A stretch of 64,000 nucleotides of DNA from Nocardioides sp. BGMRC 2183 (GTDB taxonomy: Bacteria; Actinomycetota; Actinomycetes; Propionibacteriales; Nocardioidaceae). Where the stretch lies: contig VSSA01000009.1 in the NCBI GenBank assembly GCA_008123405.1, positions 115,317 through 179,316 on the forward strand. Direction: 5' to 3'. Below the pieces are notes generated by a model, which was not told the origin of the DNA, ran no database searches, and saw only the letters and a program-made list of their open reading frames with translations. Position numbers and translations under genes: made by a program. Shown in pieces: positions 24,555-32,796 of the stretch (within the stretch, counting starts at the first letter, position 1; each line of letters starts with the position of its first letter).

Positions 24555-27218
24555 ATGCCGATGACCGACCAGCCCCAGCAGGGAACGCTGACGGACCGAC
24601 GACGCCCGCTGAGTGCGATCTCGCGGCGGACCGTGGTGCAGGGCATGGGGGTGGCCGGCATCGGCCTCACGGCGGGATCCGGCATCGCGTTCCCGGCCCG
24701 GAGCGGGGCGGCGTCCACCCCTCCCAACGTCATCTTCATCTCCATCGACGACCTCGCCTGGAAGGAGCTCGGCTGCTACGGCAACACCTTCAACGAGACT
24801 CCTCACATCGACCGGTTGGCCCAGGAGGGGGTGAGGTTCACCGACGCCTACTCGGCGGCGTCGATCTGCTCCCCGACCCGCGCCAGTCTGATGACCGGCC
24901 GCTACCCCGCCAACGTCGGCATCACCGACTACCTCCGCGAGCAGCCGGCCCCCAGCCGGAACTACCTCTCGACGGAGTTCGCGACCATCCCGAGCGTCCT
25001 GCGCGAGCACGGCTACGTGTCCGGCCTGGTCGGCAAGTGGCACCTGACCGAGGTCTACAGCGGCGACTACGAGCAGAAGCCCGGCAGCCCGTATGCGCAC
25101 GGCTTCGACGACGTGCGGGTGAGCGAGACCCGCTACATCGGCGGCGGCGACTACTCCTATCCCTACTCGTTCATGCCGGAGGTGCCGGGGACGGAGGGTG
25201 AGTACCTGACCGACCGCCTGGCGGCCGAAGCGGTCGACTTCATCGCGACCAACAAGGACCGACCGTTCTTCCTGCACCTGTCGAACTTCGCGGTGCACAC
25301 CACGCTGAGCGCCAAGCCCGACCTGGTGGCCAAGTATCGAGCGAAGCCGGGTGCGGGGGAGAACGGCAACAACGCGGCGCTGGCGGCGATGCTGGAGAGC
25401 ATCGACGACCAGGTCGGCGCCGTGCTGGCAAAGCTCGAGGAGCTCGAGATCGCCGACAACACGCTGGTGATGCTGATGTCCGACAACGGTGGTGACCCCG
25501 CCGTGACGACGAACGCTCCGCTGCGCGGCAACAAGTCGGACCTCTACGAGGGCGGCATCCGGGTCGCAATGGTCGCGAAGTGGCCGGACGCGATCGCGCC
25601 CGGCGGGGTCAGCAGCGTCCCGGTGAGCACCATGGATGTCTTCCCGACGATCCTCGACGTCGCCGACGTCACCCCGCCCGCGAGCACCGAGCTCGACGGC
25701 AGCAGCCTCGCACCCGTCCTGGCGGACGGCGCAGAACTCGACCGCGACGCGTTGTACTGGGTCTACCCCCATTTCCACTTCCTCGGGGCGACGCCGCAGG
25801 CAGCCGTCAGGTCCGGCCGTTACAAGCTGCTCCAGCACCTGCGGGACCGTCGGGTGGAGCTGTACGACCTCGAGGACGATCTCGGGGAGACCACCGATCT
25901 CTCCGCGCAGTTGCCCACCGTCGCAGCAGATCTGCGCGACCGCCTCGAGACGCACATCGCAGAGACCGGGATCGTCGCCGCCGCGCCGACCTCCGCGGTC
26001 TACCAGGCGGTCGACTTCGACGACGACTTCGACGATGACGCCGTCTCCTACGACGCGTTCACCCGGCCTGCCGGCGGTGCGGCCGCGCAGCTGGAGGTCG
26101 CCGGAGGCGCGCTGGCACTGAGCGGGACCTCCGACACGCTGAACCTGTACCGCACCGGGGTGACCCCCGGTGACGGCGCGGTCGCGATGACCGTGCAGGT
26201 GCGGGCCTTCGCCGAGGCGAACGGGACCCAGGACACGCTCTTCGTCGGGCTGGTGAAGGACGCGAACAACTTCGCAGTGATCTGGCACAACAATGCGCGG
26301 AAGCGGACCGGCTGGGACGCGGTGGTCAACGGCGTCGAGGTCCCCCGGGCCGGAGCGGAGCCCCTGGGCGCGCTGGAGAACCAGGTGGACCTGTCGACGC
26401 CGGGGTCCCGGCTCTCCTTCGTCGTCGACGGGCGGACCTTCACCGCATACGCCGACCCCGGCGGCGCGGACGCCTGGCAATTCCTGTTCAAGGTGGACAT
26501 CGCCGAGGTGCTCGACCTCTCCGATCCCGCGGTGCGCGCCGAATATCGGTATGGGTTCGGCGCGCGGATCAACGCCGGGACGATGCAGCTGGAGCGGGTC
26601 GAGGCACGGCGTCGTACGGCGGCGTTGCCGACGCCTGTGCTGACGCTGCGCGACGATCGGATCGACGCCCACGACAAGTCCGTCGCGGTGCGCGTCACCG
26701 TCGACGGAGCGCCGGTCACCGGCGGCACCGTCGAGCTGGAGCGCGACGGCGTCAGCATCGGGTCGGCGGAGGTCTCCGGAGGTGTCGCCCACGTGCCGCT
26801 GGCCGAAAGCCTGGCCCCCGGCGTCTACCGACTTGACGCGTCCTACTCCGGGACCACCACGGTGGCTGCTGCCCAAGCGTCGCTCACTCTCCGGGTCACC
26901 CGGGTGCCGCGCCGGCCCTCCACGGTCGTGGCGCGACCTCGCCGACGTGTGGTCCGCGTGGGGAAGCGGATCCGCCTCCGCGTCCGGGTGCGGGCGGGCC
27001 GATCGACGGCCACCGGACGGGTCGAGGTGATCTCGCGCGGGAAGACCGTGGCGCAGGGGCGCTTGCGACGGGATGGGACCGTGGCGCTGGCGTGGATCGC
27101 TCGTCGCCCGCTCGGCCGGCAGACCTTCCGGGTCCGCTATCTCGGCTCGGCCGACGTGGCACCCGATGCCACGACGGTAACGGTGCGGGTGGCTCGGCCG
27201 CGGCGCCGGGGTCGGTGA
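24555..27218 (+). CDS. Tat-exported sulfatase with C-terminal Ig-like domains
   Basis: Secreted sulfatase of 887 residues. A twin-arginine signal (SRRTVVQGMGVAGIGL) begins near residue 23. The sulfatase domain runs from about 56 to 510, with metal ligands D65-D66 and the formylglycine motif C105-S-P-T-R109; GKWHLTE and MSDNGG are further active-site blocks. Two or three beta-sandwich regions follow, including a concanavalin-like stretch (about 525-700) and an Ig-like repeat from about 705 to 800. The tail after 805 is very rich in Arg and Val. Start ATG 24555 has AAGGAAGG upstream. It likely removes sulfate from extracellular glycans or steroid/aryl esters; C105 needs a formylglycine-generating enzyme from elsewhere. 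Confidence 0.9.
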   Translation: MPMTDQPQQGTLTDRRRPLSAISRRTVVQGMGVAGIGLTAGSGIAFPARSGAASTPPNVIFISIDDLAWKELGCYGNTFNETPHIDRLAQEGVRFTDAYSAASICSPTRASLMTGRYPANVGITDYLREQPAPSRNYLSTEFATIPSVLREHGYVSGLVGKWHLTEVYSGDYEQKPGSPYAHGFDDVRVSETRYIGGGDYSYPYSFMPEVPGTEGEYLTDRLAAEAVDFIATNKDRPFFLHLSNFAVHTTLSAKPDLVAKYRAKPGAGENGNNAALAAMLESIDDQVGAVLAKLEELEIADNTLVMLMSDNGGDPAVTTNAPLRGNKSDLYEGGIRVAMVAKWPDAIAPGGVSSVPVSTMDVFPTILDVADVTPPASTELDGSSLAPVLADGAELDRDALYWVYPHFHFLGATPQAAVRSGRYKLLQHLRDRRVELYDLEDDLGETTDLSAQLPTVAADLRDRLETHIAETGIVAAAPTSAVYQAVDFDDDFDDDAVSYDAFTRPAGGAAAQLEVAGGALALSGTSDTLNLYRTGVTPGDGAVAMTVQVRAFAEANGTQDTLFVGLVKDANNFAVIWHNNARKRTGWDAVVNGVEVPRAGAEPLGALENQVDLSTPGSRLSFVVDGRTFTAYADPGGADAWQFLFKVDIAEVLDLSDPAVRAEYRYGFGARINAGTMQLERVEARRRTAALPTPVLTLRDDRIDAHDKSVAVRVTVDGAPVTGGTVELERDGVSIGSAEVSGGVAHVPLAESLAPGVYRLDASYSGTTTVAAAQASLTLRVTRVPRRPSTVVARPRRRVVRVGKRIRLRVRVRAGRSTATGRVEVISRGKTVAQGRLRRDGTVALAWIARRPLGRQTFRVRYLGSADVAPDATTVTVRVARPRRRGR

Positions 27219-27349
27219 TCGGGCCGGCGCGTTCGTCGTCGCTGTGGTGTGCCAGGTGCCTCAGACGGGACACTGGCCCCGCGATCCAGGCGGGAACTAA
27301 GGCACTTGTCCGATGTGTGCGCCTACCTCAGGAGCCGAGGCTGGAGCAC

Positions 27350-27502
27350 ATGAACAACGATCTCTACATCCTCAGGTCCGAGGTCGAGTACCGCCGTCAG
27401 CGGAGCAGCCGACCTGTCGTACAGCGCCGAGGCGGTCGACGTGCGCCGTGGCTGCGGCGGATCGTCACCTCCGATCCCGCAGTCACCGGCAAGGACTTCT
27501 GA
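27350..27502 (+). CDS. Small basic protein preceding a LuxR-type regulator
   Basis: A 50-residue open frame, MNNDLYILRSEVEYRRQRSS at its start, very basic (many Arg), ending TSDPAVTGKDF. A possible ribosome site (GGAG) lies shortly before ATG 27350. No domain is recognised. It ends 79 bp before the start of the large LuxR-family regulator in the same direction and could be a leader or partner peptide. The compact N-terminus with YILRSEVEYRR does not look like random GC-rich translation, but evidence for expression is lacking. Confidence 0.45.
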   Translation: MNNDLYILRSEVEYRRQRSSRPVVQRRGGRRAPWLRRIVTSDPAVTGKDF

Positions 27503-27581
27503 TCGCGACGTGACCCGCCGAGTGGCACGCGACACCAGCACACCAGCCGATATCGGGGTGCCGGTGTCGGTGCCGGCCGCC

Positions 27582-30530
27582 ATGATGGAGTCCGTGGCAA
27601 CTCCGACGAGCCGCGCCCTGGTCGGGCGCGACGAAGAGCTCGACCGTCTCGTCGGTCTGCTCGACCATCCTGATCCGGGTGCGGCAGCAGTCCTCCTGGC
27701 GGGCGACGCAGGCGTGGGCAAGACCCGGCTCCTGATGGAGCTGCGCGACCGTGCGCTGGAGCGGGGCTGGACGGTGCTCGCCGGCCACTGCCTCGACTTC
27801 GGCGAGAGCGCCCTGCCCTACCTCCCGTTCAGCGAGGTGATCGGCCGGGTGGCGGCCGTCGACCCGGGCCTGCTGGAGCAGGTCGCCGCCGACCACCCGG
27901 AGATCACCCGGCTCCAACCGGGGCGACGTGCCCGCACCGCTGCGGGGCACTCTCCGGCCAGCGACATCGGGTCCACCACCGACCGGAGTGCGCTGTTCGA
28001 GGCGGTCCAGGGACTGCTGCTGCAGGCTTCGGAACGGGCGCCGGTGCTGTTGGTGATCGAGGACGTGCACTGGGCGGACAACTCGACCCGGGACATGCTC
28101 GGCTACCTCTTCAGCCGGGACTTCGGTGGCCGGGTGCAACTGGTCGTCTCCTACCGCTCCGACGACCTGCACCGGCGTCACCCGCTGCGCCGCCAGGCGG
28201 CGCAGTGGACCCGGCTGCCGGGGCTGGACCGGCTGGCGCTCACCCCGCTCAGCGACCACGCCGTGCGCGATCTGGTCGGCGAACTGGCCACCCGTCGGCT
28301 GGCCGACGCGGAGGTCGCCAGCATCGTCGCGCGTGCCGAGGGCAATGCGTTCTTCGTCGAGGAGCTGGTCGCCTCCCAATGCTGGGACGAAGTGCCCGAC
28401 GACCTGGCCGACCTGCTGTTGGTGCGACTCGACCCGCTGGATGAGCGCGCGCGCCAGGTGGTGCGCACGATCAGTGTCTCCGGACGTCGGATCAGTCACG
28501 ACCTGCTCGCCGCGGTCACCGAGCTCCCCGCCGAAGCGTTCGAGGCGGGGGTCCGGCAGGCTGTCGAGCTCAATCTGCTCGAGGCAGGCCCGCGTCACTA
28601 CACCTTCCGGCATGCCTTGCTCGCCGAGGCGGTCTACGACGACCTGCTGCCCGGCGAGCGGGTCCGACTGCACGCCCGGTACGTCGACGTGCTGGCCGAG
28701 GGGCGAGCGCCGGGCACGGCAGCCGAGTTGGCCCGCCACGCCCGCCGCGCGAACGACCTGGATCGCGCCGTCGCCGCCGACATCGAGGCCGGCGACGAGG
28801 CGATGGCGGTCGGTGGCCCGGGCGAGGCCGCCGACCACTATCAACGCGCGCTGGGATTGCTGGCCGAGCCGACCCGTGTTGAGCGGGTCGGCGTGGATGT
28901 CGCCAAGGTGGCGACGAAAGCGGCCGACGCGCTCGCGATGAGCGGCGACACCCAGCGTGCCGCCGAGCTCCTGGCCGAACACTTGGACGGACTGTCGGCC
29001 GACGGTGACGCGACGGAGCGCCATGCCCGCGCCCGACTGCTCAGCGGCTACGCCAGCTGGCTCACCATCATCGAGTCCGAGGACGACCCGGTGGCGGTCT
29101 CCCGCGAGGCCGTCGCGCTCGCGCCGACCGAGGAGGTGCCGCTGCGGGCCAAGATCCTGGCCACCCACGCCCGGGTGCTCGCCAAGGACGACGACCTGAT
29201 CGAGGAGGCCGAGACGGCTGCCACGGAGGCGCTCGCCCTCGCCGAGCGGCTCACCATGCCGGTGCTCGCCTCCGAGGTCGTCACCACGCTCGGCCTGCTG
29301 TCCCGTACCGGCGAGGTACGGCCGGCGTTGGAGAAGGCGGTGGCCCGTGCCGAGGAGGTCGGCGCTACCCACGCCGCGCAGCACGGACGGTTCATGATCG
29401 CCCGCTCCTACCAGGACGAGGCACGGTGGGCCGATGCGATGGAGTGGTTCCGCTCCGTGATCGAGGCCGGGGAGCGCTCGGGCCTGCGCTGGGCGCCGTT
29501 CGCGATGGAGGCGCGGTGGCAGCTGTCCCGGATCGCCTGGTCCCAGGGGGACTGGGACGCAGCGGTGGCGATCGCGACCCCGGACGCCGGCGCCCCCGCG
29601 ATCCCGGCAGCGGTGATCGCACCGGTCCGGCTCGGCATCGAGGCGGCCCGCGGCCAGGACGTCGACGGTGCGCTGCGGCGGCTGCGGACGCTGTGGCCGG
29701 ACGAAGGCGTGATCGCCGTGTACAGCGCGGAGGTCGAGATCGCGGTCGCCACCGCCCGTGCCGACGCGACCGCGGCGGTGGCCGCCTACGACGACGCCGC
29801 CGACCTACTGGGCCGACTGTGGACCGAGCACTTCAGCGGCCGGGTCCGACTCGCGGCGCTGGCGCTGGGCGGGATCGCTCGGGCGATGACCGCGGTCAGC
29901 GCGCAGCAGCGGGCCGGGTGGGCCGCCGAGGCCGACCGGCTGCTCGCCGAGGGAGAGGCGGTCGCGCAGGCGTTCCGGGCCGGTGGTCGGGAGTGGGGCA
30001 TCGAGGGACGCGCCTGGTCGACCCGGCTGGTCGCCGAGCATCGGCGGGCGGCCTGGCTGGCCGACGTCGGGGCGCCGAGTCGTGAGGAGCTCCGCGACGG
30101 ATGGGCGGAGACGGTGGCGGCGTTCGACACGTTCGGACATGTGCCGGAGACGGCGCGGTTGCGGGCGTCGTACGCGCGGGTGCTGCGGGCGACCGGTGAC
30201 CCGACGGCGGCGAGTGAGCAGGTGGTGCTGGCCCGTGCCGTCGCCGAGCGTCTCGACGACCGGGTGCTGCTGGCCGACCTCGACGCCCAGGAGCCTGCGC
30301 CGGGGGCACGGTCGCCGGAGACAACGGCCAGCACACCGCGGCTGACCGCTCGGGAACAAGAGATCCTGGCGCTGGTCGCCGAAGGCCGGAGCAACGGCGA
30401 GATCGGCCGGATGCTCTTCATCAGCACCAAGACGGTGAGCGTCCACGTCTCCAACATCCTCGGCAAGCTGGGTGCCGCCGGGCGGACGGAGGCGGCGGCG
30501 ATCGCGCGTCGGGACGGGCTGCTGGCCTGA
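27582..30530 (+). CDS. Large AAA-type LuxR-family transcriptional regulator (LAL/STAND-like)
   Basis: Regulator of 982 residues. An N-terminal AAA/NTPase domain has ALVGRDEELDRL, Walker A GDAGVGKTR and Walker B VLLVIEDVHWADN. A long helical, TPR-like middle region (about 400-880) follows. The C-terminal LuxR HTH reads LTAREQEILALVAEGRSNGEIGR and TKTVSVHVSNILGKLG. Start taken at ATG 27582; ATG 27585 or GTG 27594 are alternatives, as conserved sequence begins about 11 residues in. This class (like MalT and actinomycete LAL regulators) senses a small inducer through the middle region. No obvious target except the downstream P450. Confidence 0.9.
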   Translation: MMESVATPTSRALVGRDEELDRLVGLLDHPDPGAAAVLLAGDAGVGKTRLLMELRDRALERGWTVLAGHCLDFGESALPYLPFSEVIGRVAAVDPGLLEQVAADHPEITRLQPGRRARTAAGHSPASDIGSTTDRSALFEAVQGLLLQASERAPVLLVIEDVHWADNSTRDMLGYLFSRDFGGRVQLVVSYRSDDLHRRHPLRRQAAQWTRLPGLDRLALTPLSDHAVRDLVGELATRRLADAEVASIVARAEGNAFFVEELVASQCWDEVPDDLADLLLVRLDPLDERARQVVRTISVSGRRISHDLLAAVTELPAEAFEAGVRQAVELNLLEAGPRHYTFRHALLAEAVYDDLLPGERVRLHARYVDVLAEGRAPGTAAELARHARRANDLDRAVAADIEAGDEAMAVGGPGEAADHYQRALGLLAEPTRVERVGVDVAKVATKAADALAMSGDTQRAAELLAEHLDGLSADGDATERHARARLLSGYASWLTIIESEDDPVAVSREAVALAPTEEVPLRAKILATHARVLAKDDDLIEEAETAATEALALAERLTMPVLASEVVTTLGLLSRTGEVRPALEKAVARAEEVGATHAAQHGRFMIARSYQDEARWADAMEWFRSVIEAGERSGLRWAPFAMEARWQLSRIAWSQGDWDAAVAIATPDAGAPAIPAAVIAPVRLGIEAARGQDVDGALRRLRTLWPDEGVIAVYSAEVEIAVATARADATAAVAAYDDAADLLGRLWTEHFSGRVRLAALALGGIARAMTAVSAQQRAGWAAEADRLLAEGEAVAQAFRAGGREWGIEGRAWSTRLVAEHRRAAWLADVGAPSREELRDGWAETVAAFDTFGHVPETARLRASYARVLRATGDPTAASEQVVLARAVAERLDDRVLLADLDAQEPAPGARSPETTASTPRLTAREQEILALVAEGRSNGEIGRMLFISTKTVSVHVSNILGKLGAAGRTEAAAIARRDGLLA

Positions 30531-30542
30531 CCTGCTGACCTG

Positions 30543-30703
30543 AGCTTGGAGTCACCGATTCCTCGCTACTGCGCGTCCCCATCCGGGCGCCCTGGCTGCG
30601 TCACCGACGCTCGACGGGCAACCAGCCCGCCTTCGCGCCGGGTTCCTTGCCAGCCCACCCGTCTGGTGACGCTCGCAACGCGACGAATCGGTGAATCCAA
30701 GCT
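30543..30703. repeat. 161-bp element with 24-bp terminal inverted repeats
   Basis: The left arm 30543-30566 (begins AGCTTGGAGTCACCGATTC) and right arm 30680-30703 pair at 22 of 24 positions. Inside, GCGTCACC near 30598 and GGTGACGC near 30664 form a second inverted pair. The element fills most of the gap between the LuxR regulator and the P450 gene. It contains no gene. It looks like a small palindromic mobile-type element or a long hairpin at a transcript end. Confidence 0.75.
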
Positions 30704-30786
30704 GAGCTCCGGGCCTGGTGCGGATCGATGCAGGGCGGTGTTGACCACGGTCGGAATCGACCCTCGCTGTGCGCGGTCCGGAGCGC

Positions 30787-30792
30787 TACGGT
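30787..30792 (+). promoter_or_regulatory. Leaderless-type -10 element (TACGGT)
   Basis: TACGGT followed by 7 bases and GTG 30800 of the P450 gene; no ribosome site. It supports GTG 30800 over an internal ATG at 30866. Confidence 0.45.
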
Positions 30793-30799
30793 CGATCAG

Positions 30800-32221
30800 G
30801 TGAGCGCCGATCTACGAGCCCCGGACCACGACACCACCGCCCTGACCAGGAAGCGGTTGCGCTACATGGCGGAGGCGACCTCGGGATCGGCGCCGAGGAT
30901 CGCCGCGCGTGACCTGCCGCCCGGCCCGCGGTGGCCGGCGCTCGTCCAGACCGGCGCACTGATGTGGCGGCGGCACTGGTTCCACGGGTGGCTACACCGC
31001 ACCTACGGCGAGGCGTTCACGATCCGGATGCTCCCGGGCGGGCGGCCGCTGGTGATGTTCACCTCGCCGGAGGTCACCAAGGAGATCTTCTCCGGCGACC
31101 CGGAGGTCTTCCACGCCGGCAAGGGCAATGCGATCCTCGGGCCGATCATGGGCGAGCACTCGCTGCTGCTCCAGGACTCCACCGCCCACCATCGGGCGCG
31201 CAAGCTGGTGATGCCGGCCTTCCTGGGCCACGCGCTGCGCGGCTATCGATCGCTGGTCGCGACGGTCGCGGCGGCCGAGGTCGAAGGCTGGGAGGAGGGC
31301 GCCGGCTTCCGGTCGCTGGAGCGGATGAACGCGCTCACCCTGGAGGTGATCCTCCAGGTCGTCTTCGGCGTGAGCGACGAGGAGCGCCTCGCCCGGCTGC
31401 GTCCCGCGGTGAACCACACGGTCGAGATCAACCCGGGCGTCCTGCTCGGCTGGGCCTATCCGCAGCTGCAGCGGTTCGGCCCGTGGCGACGCACGGTGGA
31501 GAACCAGCTGGAGCTGGACCGCCTGCTCTACGCCGAGATCCGTGAGCGCCGTGCAGCCGGTGACCTCGAGGACCGCGACGACGTACTCTCCCGGCTGCTG
31601 CGTGTCGTCGGCGAGGACGGTGACGGACTGGACGACACGGAGCTCCGCGACCAGCTGGTGACGCTGCTGCTGGCGGGCCACGAGACCACGGCCAGCGCGC
31701 TGTCCTGGGCCCTGGTCGAGGTCGGGTCCAGCGCGGATCTGTTGGCCCGCACCCAGCGAGCGGCGGATGGTGACAGCGCCGAGGACGACGCGTGGTTGGA
31801 GGCAGTGCTCAAGGAGTCGATGCGGCTGCACCCGATCATCCCGATGGTGGTTCGCACCCTGATGGCGCCGACCACCGTCGGTGGCTACGACCTCCCGGCC
31901 GGCACCACGGTCGGGCCCTCGATCATCGTCAGCCACCAGCGGGAGGAGAACTTCGTCGATCCCGACGTGTTCCGGCCGGAGCGGTTCATCGCCGACCTCA
32001 ACGACGGCGAGGTGCCCTCGCTGAACGTCTGGATCCCGTTCGGCGGTGGCGTGCGCCGCTGCATCGGCGCCGGGTTCTCGCTGATGGAGGGGGTCGTCGT
32101 GCTGCGCGAGATCTTCCGCCGGTACGACGTCGCCGCCGTCGGCACCGACGTCCCCAAGGTCCGCAACATCACCAGCGTCCCGCGGCGTGGTGCGCGGATC
32201 CGGGTGACCGCCCGGAGGTGA
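30800..32221 (+). CDS. Cytochrome P450
   Basis: Haem monooxygenase of 473 residues. The I-helix motif is AGHETTASALSW, the K-helix ExxR is ESMR, the PERF-like motif is FRPERFI, and the haem-binding loop is FGGGVRRCIG with Cys421. The N-terminus has DLPPGPRWP, the proline-rich hinge of longer P450s that act on lipids or terpenes, but no membrane anchor. Start GTG 30800 fits the leaderless -10. No ferredoxin or reductase gene is adjacent, so its electron donor is encoded elsewhere. Substrate unknown. Confidence 0.93.
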   Translation: MSADLRAPDHDTTALTRKRLRYMAEATSGSAPRIAARDLPPGPRWPALVQTGALMWRRHWFHGWLHRTYGEAFTIRMLPGGRPLVMFTSPEVTKEIFSGDPEVFHAGKGNAILGPIMGEHSLLLQDSTAHHRARKLVMPAFLGHALRGYRSLVATVAAAEVEGWEEGAGFRSLERMNALTLEVILQVVFGVSDEERLARLRPAVNHTVEINPGVLLGWAYPQLQRFGPWRRTVENQLELDRLLYAEIRERRAAGDLEDRDDVLSRLLRVVGEDGDGLDDTELRDQLVTLLLAGHETTASALSWALVEVGSSADLLARTQRAADGDSAEDDAWLEAVLKESMRLHPIIPMVVRTLMAPTTVGGYDLPAGTTVGPSIIVSHQREENFVDPDVFRPERFIADLNDGEVPSLNVWIPFGGGVRRCIGAGFSLMEGVVVLREIFRRYDVAAVGTDVPKVRNITSVPRRGARIRVTARR

Positions 32222-32252
32222 CCCTGCACCCTGGAGCCCGCGGCCGGCGCCC

Positions 32253-32304
32253 GGTTGCGTCATACGAATCGTGGCTCGGAGACCACGAAACGTATGACGC
32301 AACC
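32253..32304. terminator. Strong hairpin between convergent genes
   Basis: Arms 32253-32274 (begins GGTTGCGTCATACG) and 32283-32304 pair at 20 of 22 positions around an 8-base loop. It lies between the P450 stop (32221) and the stop of the convergent gene at 32323, which fits a bidirectional terminator. The arm length is greater than usual for a terminator, so a small repeat element is also possible. Confidence 0.65.
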
Positions 32305-32322
32305 CGATCACCGACGTCATGA

Positions 32323-32796
32323 TCACGCGGCCTCCGCGTTGATCCGCACACTGGCTGCGATCTCCTCGAAGAGGTCGCAGTAGAGCGGGTACTGCTCGGT
32401 CGCCACGGTGCAGCTCATCGTCACCCCGAGACCGTCGACCCGCCAGCACCACTGCTCGGTGAGCAGCTCGGTGAAGCCATCGCGGTGCGCGAACCGGTGA
32501 TAGTGGGTTGGAGCTCCCTCCAGGTCGAAGGCGTCGTCGTCCTCGAGACTGAACGCGTCGGTTGCGTCGGCGAGCTCCTGCAGCGCCCGAGCACGCCACG
32601 CCTCCAGGTCCTCCTCCGCCGGTATGTCGACCACGCGTAGCACCACCGTCGGGGCGCCGGCCCCGCCCGGTGCCTCGTCGAGCGACCCACCGAACCGCTG
32701 CTCAACCGGCGCCCGGGCCGCCAACACGATCCCGCGCCCCGGGTCCCGACGGGTGGGCCATCCCTGCGGCACCCGCACGCTCACCTCGGCGGTCAT
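32323..32796 (-). CDS. DcrB/DUF1795-like protein, third gene of the hexapeptide-repeat cluster
   Basis: Protein of 157 residues without a signal peptide. The pattern of an N-terminal VRVPQGW, a middle LRVVDIPAEEDLEAWR, and a late FTELLTEQWCWRVDGLGVTMSCTV before a terminal helix resembles the PsbP/DcrB-like fold seen in DUF1795 and LpqN-type proteins. The assignment is by pattern only. ATG 32796 overlaps the stop of the upstream gene (ATGA), so it is coupled to the repeat protein. In type VII-like loci such proteins can be small chaperone-like or accessory factors. Confidence 0.6.
   Translation of the reverse strand: MTAEVSVRVPQGWPTRRDPGRGIVLAARAPVEQRFGGSLDEAPGGAGAPTVVLRVVDIPAEEDLEAWRARALQELADATDAFSLEDDDAFDLEGAPTHYHRFAHRDGFTELLTEQWCWRVDGLGVTMSCTVATEQYPLYCDLFEEIAASVRINAEAA

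Noticed and set aside
24459-26876. Open frame of 805 codons antisense to the sulfatase
   Set aside because: Shadow frame; the plus strand shows a Tat signal, the CSPTR motif and metal ligands in order.
32253-32304. tRNA or small structured RNA from the long hairpin
   Set aside because: There is no cloverleaf, no TTC loop and no CCA. A single stem between convergent genes fits a terminator or small repeat.
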